Below are positions 1-6,101 of a stretch of 6,251 nt of DNA, in pieces. Location of the stretch: positions 6,243-12,493 of the forward strand of contig DCZN01000013.1 of the NCBI GenBank assembly GCA_002331625.1, in the 5' to 3' direction. The position numbers and the translations under genes are program-made. The notes under the pieces were generated by a model that ran no database searches, was not told the DNA's origin, and worked only from the letters and a program-made list of their open reading frames with translations. Within the stretch, counting starts at the first letter, position 1. The number at the start of each line of letters is the position of its first letter. The stretch comes from Nitrospira sp. UBA2083. Its GTDB lineage: Bacteria > Nitrospirota > Nitrospiria > Nitrospirales > Nitrospiraceae.

Positions 1-62
1 TGCTGGTCGGTGTCATGATCTTTGCCCTCTGGAACGATCTCGAACGCATGTTGTCCCGCTAA
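1..62 (+). CDS. rseP: C-terminal end of probable RseP-type site-2 zinc metalloprotease (partial)
   Basis: An open frame enters from the left edge (first full codon at 3) and ends at TAA 60-62. The 19 visible residues are LVGVMIFALWNDLERMLSR. A short hydrophobic stretch followed by ALWNDLERM resembles the extreme C-terminus of RseP family proteins (E. coli ends in a similar ALFNDFSRL), where the last transmembrane helix is followed by a few polar residues. RseP is an inner-membrane intramembrane protease that cleaves anti-sigma factors and signal-peptide remnants. The catalytic HExxH and PDZ parts lie outside the window and cannot be checked. The close position upstream of proS supports the call, since rseP and proS are neighbours in several Gram-negative genomes. 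The short length makes this a motif-plus-context assignment. Confidence 0.6.
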   Translation, partial: LVGVMIFALWNDLERMLSR

Positions 63-69
63 CACTCCC

Positions 70-1785
70 ATGAAGACATCTCAGTTACTCATCCCCACCC
101 TGCGGGACGATCCCGGAGAAGCGGAAACCGTCAGTCACCGATTGATGCTGCGCGCCGGCCTGATCCGAAAGGTCGCAGCCGGCATTTACACGTATCTTCC
201 GCTCGGCCTCCGAGTCATTCGAAAAATCGAACAGATCATCCGTGAAGAAATGAACCGCGCCGGGGCGCAGGAACTTCTCATGCCCATCGCCTCGCCCGCT
301 GAATTGTGGAAAGAAACCGCTCGCTGGGACTATTACGGCAAGGAGCTCCTGCGCTTTAAAGACCGCCACGAGCGGGATTTTTGCCTGGGACCGACGCATG
401 AAGAAGTCATTACCGATCTCTTCAGGCGAGAGGTCCGCTCCTATCGCCAACTGCCGCTCAATTTCTATCAGATCCAAACCAAGTTCCGAGATGAGATTCG
501 CCCCCGCTTTGGGCTCATGCGTGGCCGCGAGTTCATCATGAAGGACGCCTATAGTTTCGACGCGGATGAAGACGGCGCCAAGGTCAGCTATCAAAAGATG
601 TACGATGCCTATACCAGAATCTTCACGCGGTGCGGGCTCACCTTTCGGGCGGTGGAAGCCGACACGGGGCTGATCGGCGGCGATGTCTCGCACGAGTTTA
701 TGGTGCTGGCCGAGACCGGTGAAGCGACCGTGGCCTACAGCGACCAAGGCTCGTACGCCGCCAACCTTGAGCGAGCGGAAGTCCTGCCCCCCTCTGACGT
801 CGATCCGACTCCCCTGCTTCCCCTGACGCCCATTTCGACACCACAACGCCGGACGGTGGAAGAGGTCACGGCATTTTTACAGATTGCGCCTCGCCAACTT
901 GTCAAGACCCTGTTCTACCGTGCAGGGACTGAAACGGTGGCCGTGCTGATCCGAGGGGATCATGAAGTGAACGAAGTCAAATTGGCACGGCTGCTCCATA
1001 CCACCGAGGTCGTGTTGGCCGATCCCGAGACCGTCCAACGTGTCACAGGCGCTCCCGTTGGCTTTGCAGGACCAGTCGGACTGCAGCACGTCAGAATCCT
1101 TGCCGATCACGCCGTCAAAGGCATGAGTAACGTCGTGATCGGAGCAAACAAAGCCGATACGCACTATCAAAATGCGAATCCCACGAGAGATTTTACCGTC
1201 CACCAGTTCGCCGATCTCCGCAACGCCCAATCCGGCGACCCTTCCCCTCGGGGACCTGGCGCGCTGACGCTCGCGAAAGGGATCGAAGTCGGACAGGTGT
1301 TTTTGCTCGGAACAAAGTACAGCCACAAAATGAACGCCACCATTCTCGACGACCAGGGAAAGGAACGCCTCGCCATCATGGGGTGCTACGGGATCGGCGT
1401 CGGCCGGACTGCCGCCGCAGCGATCGAGCAGAATCATGATGAGAAGGGCATCATCTGGCCCTATCCCATCGCACCGTTCCATGTTCACCTCCTGACCGTC
1501 AGCCAATCGGAAAAGACGGCAGAGGTTGCCGCACACCTCTATGCTGATCTGATGGCGGCAGGCTTCGAGGTGCTATGGGACGACCGCACTGATCGCGCCG
1601 GTGTGAAATTCAATGACGCCGATCTCATCGGCATTCCGTTCCAGATCGTGATCGGCGATAAAGGACTCGCAGACGGCGTCGTAGAGGTCAAGCGACGACG
1701 CACGGGAGCCAAATCCCGCATCGCACCCGGTGATCTCGTGAGCTATCTGAAGAAACAGTCTACCGAAGCTCCACCCACTGCATGA
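70..1785 (+). CDS. proS: Prolyl-tRNA synthetase, bacterial type with editing (INS) domain
   Basis: This cytoplasmic class IIa enzyme (EC 6.1.1.15) charges tRNA-Pro with proline using ATP. It is 571 residues, almost the same as E. coli ProS (572). The N-terminus MKTSQLL matches the family start. The catalytic core shows LGPTHEEVITDL (about 106-117), the motif 2 region FRDEIRPRFGLMRGREF (139-155) with MKDAYSF after it, and motif 3 GCYGIGVGRTAAAAIEQ (438-454). Between motifs 2 and 3 lies the YbaK-like editing domain (about 225-405), which hydrolyses mischarged Ala-tRNA-Pro. It keeps the conserved lysine (K279 in LVKT) and the GAN...H region. The anticodon-binding domain follows (about 470-565, with DDR..R.GVKF.DADLIGIP). 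I chose ATG 70 over an in-frame TTG at 22 because family alignment begins there and the TTG would overlap rseP by 41 nt. There is no clear Shine-Dalgarno sequence before ATG 70. The stop of rseP lies 7 nt upstream, so translational coupling is likely. Confidence 0.97.
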   Translation: MKTSQLLIPTLRDDPGEAETVSHRLMLRAGLIRKVAAGIYTYLPLGLRVIRKIEQIIREEMNRAGAQELLMPIASPAELWKETARWDYYGKELLRFKDRHERDFCLGPTHEEVITDLFRREVRSYRQLPLNFYQIQTKFRDEIRPRFGLMRGREFIMKDAYSFDADEDGAKVSYQKMYDAYTRIFTRCGLTFRAVEADTGLIGGDVSHEFMVLAETGEATVAYSDQGSYAANLERAEVLPPSDVDPTPLLPLTPISTPQRRTVEEVTAFLQIAPRQLVKTLFYRAGTETVAVLIRGDHEVNEVKLARLLHTTEVVLADPETVQRVTGAPVGFAGPVGLQHVRILADHAVKGMSNVVIGANKADTHYQNANPTRDFTVHQFADLRNAQSGDPSPRGPGALTLAKGIEVGQVFLLGTKYSHKMNATILDDQGKERLAIMGCYGIGVGRTAAAAIEQNHDEKGIIWPYPIAPFHVHLLTVSQSEKTAEVAAHLYADLMAAGFEVLWDDRTDRAGVKFNDADLIGIPFQIVIGDKGLADGVVEVKRRRTGAKSRIAPGDLVSYLKKQSTEAPPTA

Positions 1786-1856
1786 TCCATCCCTCACATT
1801 CCGACAGCCGGCCATCATCAGCCGTTCCAACGACTCCGACAGAAATTGCCTTTTGC

Positions 1857-1884
1857 TTGCCTTCCCATCGTGTTTGTTTAGACT
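1857..1884 (+). promoter_or_regulatory. Weak sigma70-like promoter candidate for the ATPase gene
   Basis: TTGCCT (1857-1862, 4 of 6 to the -35 consensus), a 16-nt spacer and TAGACT (1879-1884, 4 of 6 to the -10 consensus). Transcription would begin near 1891 and leave a leader of about 97 nt that contains the hairpin at 1914-1933. A match of this quality arises often by chance, so this is only a candidate. Confidence 0.2.
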
Positions 1885-1913
1885 GAGACTCGATACGGAA
1901 TTGCGTGAGCTGT

Positions 1914-1933
1914 TGGTAGCCCCTGGTCTACCA
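1914..1933 (+). other. 6-bp stem-loop in the ATPase leader
   Basis: TGGTAG (1914-1919) pairs perfectly with CTACCA (1928-1933) around an 8-nt loop, CCCCTGGT. It lies 54 nt before ATG 1988 and has no U-tract, so it is not an intrinsic terminator. It could be a leader structure or a protein-binding inverted repeat, or it could be chance. Only the base pairing is seen. Confidence 0.25.
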
Positions 1934-1987
1934 TCCGGCATCGAGCCTGATTCATTCACGCCTCGACCTCAGCGAGAACATGATCGG

Positions 1988-4306
1988 ATGCACAGTAAAC
2001 CGATGACTCCGAATGTCCAAGAACTCCAACAAAAGGTCGAGCATGCGGAACACGTCAAACGCATTACTACCCAGATCCATGCGGCCAGCAATCTTGATCA
2101 AATCCTTCTCGACCTGCACAAGGATATCCTCAGCCTATTCGACGCCGAAGATCTGACGCTGTTCGCCTTCGATTCTGAAAAGAAGGAAATTTTCTCAAAG
2201 GTTCCTCACATCGACAATGTCGAGGAAGTCCGCATTCCCATCACGGAGCAGAGTCTCGCCGGATTTTGTGCCAAATACCTCAGGCCCGTGAATATCGCCG
2301 ATGCCTACAACATCGCCGAGCTTCATACGATTCATCCCTCCTTGCTCCACGATACCTCCTACGACAAGCGCACCGGCTTCAAGACCAAACAAGTCCTGAC
2401 CTATCCGATCGTCGCGGATAATAAATACCTGATGGGTGTCCTCCAACTTCTCAATAAGAAAAGCGGGAGTCGGTTTACCAGAAAAGATGAAGAGGCCGTT
2501 GACGAGATCGCGAAAGCACTTGGAATCGCCTTCTTTAACCTCAAAAAGATTTCGAAAAAGAACCCCACGAAGTTTGATCTCTTGGTCAGTAACAACCGAG
2601 TCACTCAGAATGAACTCGACCAAGCCATCGCCGACTCCCGCAAAGGGGTGAGCGACCTCGAGAGTATTCTCATCGAAAAATACAAGGTTCCGAAACTCGA
2701 CATCGGAAAATCACTCGCTCAGTTTTATAAGTGTCCCTACATCGAGTATAGCGAGCGCACGATCGTCGATGTTGAGCTCCTGAAGAATCTGAACGTCGAC
2801 TACCTCAAGAAGAACCACTGGATGCCGCTGAAACGGGACCGCACGGCCATCGAGATCTTAACCGACGACCCGGGAGACCTCGATCGTGTGCAGGACATCA
2901 AGCGGACCTTCCCGGGCCTCAACATCCGCTTCGCCGTCAGTCTCCGTCGCGACATCGCCCAATTCCTCGGGTCGGCGACCGGACAGAGCGACGGGGGAGG
3001 TGGACGCAAGCTCGACGAAAACGTCTCGGATATTCTCGGTGAACTGGTTACGGAAGCCCAAGCTGAGGCGATGGAGGACTCGTCCGCGGCTGGGTTGGAC
3101 GAAAACGACAGTGCCATCGTCCGGCTGGCGAATCAGATCATCGCGGACGCCTACCGACAAAACGCCTCGGACATTCACATCGAACCATACGGAGAAAAAC
3201 GAGAGACTTTGGTCCGTTTCCGAGTCGACGGAGAATGTTTCGAATACATGAAGATCCCGCAGAGTTATCGGCGAGCGATTGTCTCCAGACTCAAGATCAT
3301 GGCCAGCCTGGATATTGCCGAGCGCCGCAAGCCTCAAGACGGCAAGATCAAATTCAAGCTCTCAGATACAAAAGAGATCGAGCTCCGCGTCGCGACCCTC
3401 CCCACGGCCGGATACAACGAAGACGTAGTCATGCGTATCCTCGCCGCAAGCGAGCCCTTACCGCTCGACAAGATGGGCTTTTCAGAGCGCAATCTTCGAG
3501 TCCTCAAAGACATTTCGGAGAAGCCATACGGCATCATTTTATGTGTTGGTCCGACCGGCTCCGGAAAAACGACCACGCTGCACTCGGTCCTGGGCAACAT
3601 TAACACTCCGGACATCAAGATCTGGACCGCAGAAGATCCAGTGGAAATTACCCAATATGGCCTGCGCCAAGTGCAGGTTCAGCCGAAGATCGGCTTTACA
3701 TTCGCGAGCGCCATGCGCGCATTTCTCCGTGCAGATCCCGACGTCATCATGGTGGGAGAAATGCGGGATAAGGAGACGGCCGATACTGGCATCGAAGCCT
3801 CTCTCACCGGCCACCTGGTGTTGAGCACCTTGCACACCAACAGTGCCGTCGAAACCGTCACCCGCCTGCTCGACATGGGGTGCGATCCATTCAGCTTTGC
3901 CGATGCCATGCTGGGCGTCCTTGCTCAGCGCTTGGCCCGCCGAATCTGCAAGGACTGCAAGGAGCAGTATGTTGGGACCAAAGAAGAGTACGAAGAGCTC
4001 CGACTTGGATATGGCCCTGAACATTGGGACAAGCTTGGCGTGAAGCAGGACAATACGTTTCGGCTGTCTCGTGGGAAAGGCTGCGAAACGTGCAACCGAT
4101 CCGGCTTTAAGGGACGGGTGGCCTTACACGAACTCCTCCTCGGCACCGATCAAATGAAGCGCATGGTACAGCAGAAAGCGCGCACCGAAGACATGCTGAA
4201 GGCCGCGCTGGAAGATGGCATGACGACGCTGGTCCAAGACGGCATTCAAAAAGTGTTACAGGGGCACACAACCTACAAAGAAGTCAAAGCCGTCGCCATC
4301 AAATAG
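1988..4306 (+). CDS. GAF-domain GspE/PilB-family secretion or type IV pilus assembly ATPase
   Basis: A hexameric cytoplasmic ATPase of the GspE/PulE/PilB/MshE family, which powers type II secretion or type IV pilus extension. It is 772 residues from ATG 1988, roughly 200 longer than typical PilB or MshE because of an N-terminal GAF domain (about 25-187) ending in NKKSGSRFTRKDE (156-168). A degenerate MshEN/T2SSE-N domain follows (about 193-329), then a glycine- and acid-rich linker (330-370). The N2 domain with SDIHIEPY (394-401) comes next. The motor domain has Walker A GPTGSGKTTT (521-530), the Asp box TAEDPVE (547-553), Walker B DPDVIMVGEMRD (583-594) and the His box TGHLVLSTLHTN (607-618). 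A zinc-type CxxC pair sits at 654/657 and 699/702. All catalytic motifs are intact. ATG 1988 is preferred because a weak GCGAGA lies 10 nt upstream; ATG 2003 is possible, and TTG 1853 is unlikely. No pilus or Gsp partner gene is visible, so pilus and secretion roles cannot be told apart. Confidence 0.93.
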   Translation: MHSKPMTPNVQELQQKVEHAEHVKRITTQIHAASNLDQILLDLHKDILSLFDAEDLTLFAFDSEKKEIFSKVPHIDNVEEVRIPITEQSLAGFCAKYLRPVNIADAYNIAELHTIHPSLLHDTSYDKRTGFKTKQVLTYPIVADNKYLMGVLQLLNKKSGSRFTRKDEEAVDEIAKALGIAFFNLKKISKKNPTKFDLLVSNNRVTQNELDQAIADSRKGVSDLESILIEKYKVPKLDIGKSLAQFYKCPYIEYSERTIVDVELLKNLNVDYLKKNHWMPLKRDRTAIEILTDDPGDLDRVQDIKRTFPGLNIRFAVSLRRDIAQFLGSATGQSDGGGGRKLDENVSDILGELVTEAQAEAMEDSSAAGLDENDSAIVRLANQIIADAYRQNASDIHIEPYGEKRETLVRFRVDGECFEYMKIPQSYRRAIVSRLKIMASLDIAERRKPQDGKIKFKLSDTKEIELRVATLPTAGYNEDVVMRILAASEPLPLDKMGFSERNLRVLKDISEKPYGIILCVGPTGSGKTTTLHSVLGNINTPDIKIWTAEDPVEITQYGLRQVQVQPKIGFTFASAMRAFLRADPDVIMVGEMRDKETADTGIEASLTGHLVLSTLHTNSAVETVTRLLDMGCDPFSFADAMLGVLAQRLARRICKDCKEQYVGTKEEYEELRLGYGPEHWDKLGVKQDNTFRLSRGKGCETCNRSGFKGRVALHELLLGTDQMKRMVQQKARTEDMLKAALEDGMTTLVQDGIQKVLQGHTTYKEVKAVAIK

Positions 4307-4352
4307 TTCCCTCGACGTAACCCGGGCCAACCCGCTTTCTTGAATCAGCCTC

Positions 4353-4381
4353 TTCACTCTCTACCGATACCCATGTAGAAT
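4353..4381 (+). promoter_or_regulatory. Sigma70-like promoter candidate for mltC
   Basis: The -35 element is TTCACT (4353-4358, 4 of 6) and the -10 element is TAGAAT (4376-4381, 5 of 6), separated by the optimal 17 nt. Transcription would start near 4388, about 24 nt before the ATG, leaving just room for the Shine-Dalgarno sequence. The spacing and position make it the best promoter candidate in the window. Confidence 0.42.
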
Positions 4382-4396
4382 GCCACCATTCTTATC

Positions 4397-4401
4397 AGGA
4401 G
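4397..4401 (+). promoter_or_regulatory. Ribosome binding site of mltC
   Basis: AGGAG lies 10 nt before ATG 4412. It fixes the start codon together with the signal peptide that begins exactly there. Confidence 0.7.
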
Positions 4402-4411
4402 TGACCACCCT

Positions 4412-5644
4412 ATGCGTATATCCAAGCTGTTCGTCGCGTCGCTGATCCTGCTCGTCGGATGCGAATCACCAGACCGTGTGCTCACGAGTGCCGAACGGGT
4501 GCTGGGGAGCCGAACGGGGAAAACCATGCTCGACATTGCAACCGGTAAAGACCCGAAACAGATTCTCAAAGAGCGAGTGGATGCCTATCAGCGAGACCCT
4601 CAGGCGGTCCTGAGAGACCTTCGAGCGGTTCAACAAGACTTCAACACCATCATGACGGCCCTGACTGGTCGAGTCCGACAAACCTGGGGTGAGAAAGAAG
4701 TCAAAGTTCCGGAACAAAAGAAGTACGTGAAATATACCCAGAACTATATGAGCCGAACCATCGTCGACTTCGACAATGGAACGATCGTGGTGGAAACTCT
4801 TGACGATAAAGCGCCGAAGGAGAGCCTGAAGAACGCGATCGTCACAACACTTCTCACGCCGGACGATCCACGCTCCGTCGATTTGTTTTCCGACAAACCA
4901 GTCACCCTGACCAGCGACCATGCTCCCTACTTACTGGGTCTGGTATTGGATCCAGAGGGACAACCGATCCGCACCCCAGCTCAGGCGGAGGCGTTTGCAG
5001 CATCAAGTCTCACAACCGCCAAGATGCGTCCGGTCGACCAGAACGGCGTCACGAAACAATCGTTGATCGCCGAAATCAAGATGGTGGCCAACTTTTCGAA
5101 CAAACAAGCGGACAAATATCGAGCAACCGTCGCTCGGTTTGCCGAGCAATTCAAAATCAGCCCGAGCCTCATTTTTGCCGTGATCCGGACAGAAAGTAAC
5201 TTCAACCCGTTCGCAGTAAGTTCCGCCCCTGCATACGGCCTGATGCAATTGGTTCCGACGAGTGGAGCCCGTGATGCCTATCGAAAAGCCAAGGGAAAGG
5301 ATACGATCCCATCGCGAGAATACCTGTTCGATCCAGAGAATAACATTGAGCTCGGCAGCGCCTACCTCAATGTACTGTCCTACAATCTACTCGAACAGAT
5401 CGATAATGAGGTGTCGCGTGAATATTGCGTCATTTCAGCCTATAACACCGGATCAGGGAATGTGTACAAAGCCTTCGCCGCCAACTCGACATCCGCCATC
5501 AATCAGATCAACAGCCTCGAGCCACCGGCCGTCTATGACCGATTACGCAATAACCTCCCCTATCAGGAAACACGGGATTACCTGGTGAAGGTCGTCGGCT
5601 TCCGCAAACAATTTGTGTCGCTTGCGGACGGCAATGGGCGGTGA
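4412..5644 (+). CDS. mltC: MltC-like membrane-bound lytic murein transglycosylase (lipoprotein)
   Basis: It cleaves the MurNAc-GlcNAc bond of peptidoglycan, leaving 1,6-anhydro-MurNAc, and acts in the periplasm while lipid-anchored. The 410-residue product starts with a lipoprotein signal peptide: MRISK, a hydrophobic core and the lipobox LVGC, with C17 as the lipidated residue. Residues 77-165 match the MltC N-terminal domain (QTWGEKEV, KYVKYTQ, VDFDNGTIVVET, DDPRSVDLFSD). The C-terminal SLT/lysozyme-like domain (about 230-400) has the catalytic glutamate E261 in RTESNFNPFAVS, then YGLMQLV (275-281), FDPENNIELGSAYL (306-319) and VISAYNTGSGNV (340-351). The order and wording of these blocks follow E. 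coli MltC closely. It is about 50 residues longer than the E. coli protein (359), with the extra length mostly between C17 and the N-terminal domain (about 20-70). It probably has its own promoter. Its role could be wall turnover or opening the wall for an envelope machine; the sequence does not decide. Confidence 0.9.
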   Translation: MRISKLFVASLILLVGCESPDRVLTSAERVLGSRTGKTMLDIATGKDPKQILKERVDAYQRDPQAVLRDLRAVQQDFNTIMTALTGRVRQTWGEKEVKVPEQKKYVKYTQNYMSRTIVDFDNGTIVVETLDDKAPKESLKNAIVTTLLTPDDPRSVDLFSDKPVTLTSDHAPYLLGLVLDPEGQPIRTPAQAEAFAASSLTTAKMRPVDQNGVTKQSLIAEIKMVANFSNKQADKYRATVARFAEQFKISPSLIFAVIRTESNFNPFAVSSAPAYGLMQLVPTSGARDAYRKAKGKDTIPSREYLFDPENNIELGSAYLNVLSYNLLEQIDNEVSREYCVISAYNTGSGNVYKAFAANSTSAINQINSLEPPAVYDRLRNNLPYQETRDYLVKVVGFRKQFVSLADGNGR

Positions 5645-5696
5645 GTGGGCGGGTTCACGCGGAGACGTTCGGTCATCAATCTGCCGTAGGCAATGG
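5645..5696. other. Short convergent intergenic gap
   Basis: Only 52 nt separate the mltC stop from the stop of the minus-strand PilZ gene. No intrinsic terminator is visible for either direction. The best local structure here is TGCC/GGCA (5682-5692), 4 bp without a U-tract. A longer hairpin lies just inside the PilZ coding end (5705-5737). Confidence 0.5.
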
Positions 5697-6101
5697 TCAG
5701 GTCGTGAGCATCACTCCGGGCTTTGACTGATGACTCATAAAGCTCTGGAGATGCTTATTGTCATTGGGAGACAGTGCCTCGAACTCGACTCCGTAGGTGT
5801 GCTCTCTACCCCACCGAACCGTGGCGGTTTCGATCAACATGGACGCGGCCTGATTCGGCAATCGCAACCGCATGGCAATTCGGTCTCCAGGGGTGATGAC
5901 CGCCTCCGTCATCACACGCGCCCCTTTTGCCGATACGTCATAGACAATCCCCAGCCCTTGTTCAATGGCCCCTTTCCTCAACAGCCCCACTCGAGCAAAT
6001 GAACAAGGAAAGGGAGCCGACACCCGTACACGAGGGTGCTTCCGCAATTGCGGAGCATTCGGTCCACTGCCGGATTTGAAGTCGAGATCATCCATAATCA
6101 T
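5697..6101 (-). CDS. PilZ-domain protein, probable cyclic di-GMP receptor
   Basis: A single-domain, 134-residue soluble protein with no signal peptide or membrane segment. Both cyclic di-GMP binding elements of the PilZ family are intact: RKHPR (20-24, the RxxxR motif) and DVSAKG (55-60, the D/NxSxxG motif), followed by GARV. The rest of the beta-barrel is recognisable: PGDRIAMRLRLP (71-82), the strand ATVRWGRE (93-100) and YGVEF (103-107), then a C-terminal helix. PilZ proteins bind cyclic di-GMP and alter a partner by contact; the partner is not evident from the sequence. The start at 6101 is fixed by GGAGGAAG just upstream and by direct abutment to the stop of the preceding gene; the in-frame ATG at 6095 is less well placed. 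It is convergent with mltC and appears co-transcribed with the partial gene at 6102-6251. Confidence 0.92.
   Translation of the reverse strand: MIMDDLDFKSGSGPNAPQLRKHPRVRVSAPFPCSFARVGLLRKGAIEQGLGIVYDVSAKGARVMTEAVITPGDRIAMRLRLPNQAASMLIETATVRWGREHTYGVEFEALSPNDNKHLQSFMSHQSKPGVMLTT

Larger units (their letters stand above)
1786..1987. other. Gene-free spacer between proS and the GAF-GspE ATPase
   Basis: About 200 nt with no convincing gene. The ATPase frame stays open back to a TTG at 1853, but the 45 extra residues look like untranslated leader: proline- and arginine-rich, with no family match I recognise. The stretch holds a weak promoter candidate (1857-1884) and a 6-bp hairpin (1914-1933). 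I see no intrinsic terminator after proS. The only hairpin there (CGGC 1809-1812 with GCCG 1821-1824) is 4 bp and has no U-tract, so readthrough from proS into the ATPase gene is possible. Confidence 0.6.
4307..4411. other. Intergenic region between the ATPase gene and mltC
   Basis: This 105-nt gap carries a sigma70-like promoter (4353-4381) and the mltC ribosome binding site (4397-4401). A 4-bp hairpin (CGGG 4323-4326, loop CCAA, CCCG 4331-4334) is followed by CTTTCTT. It is too short and its tail too poor in T to be called an intrinsic terminator with confidence. mltC is therefore probably transcribed from its own promoter, with possible readthrough from the ATPase gene. Confidence 0.5.

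Noticed and set aside
22..69. In-frame TTG at 22 as an earlier start for proS
   Set aside because: It would overlap the rseP end by 41 nt, lacks a Shine-Dalgarno sequence and adds 16 residues with no counterpart in the family, whose proteins start at the MKTSQ equivalent.
85..846. 253-codon antisense frame within proS
   Set aside because: It lies fully opposite a strongly conserved synthetase gene, shows no recognisable domain, and is expected as a shadow of GC-rich codon use.
877..1536. 219-codon antisense frame within proS
   Set aside because: It is opposite the conserved editing and motif 3 regions, and the product has no recognisable motif.
1809..1824. Terminator after proS
   Set aside because: CGGC/GCCG gives a 4-bp stem with an 8-nt loop and no T-run after it.
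1573..1959. 128-codon minus-strand frame across the proS end and spacer
   Set aside because: Most of it is opposite proS coding sequence, it has no recognisable domain, and it does not help explain the spacer.
1853..1987. In-frame TTG at 1853 as the start of the ATPase
   Set aside because: The 45 added residues do not look like a domain or signal, no ribosome binding site is present, and the stretch overlaps the promoter candidate and hairpin.
2906..3100. Possible frameshift or low-complexity break in the ATPase linker
   Set aside because: The glycine- and acid-rich stretch remains in frame, and family proteins have a variable linker between the N1 and N2 domains at this point.
4323..4341. 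Intrinsic terminator after the ATPase gene
   Set aside because: The stem is only 4 bp and the following CTTTCTT is short and interrupted, so it does not meet a reasonable standard for an intrinsic terminator.
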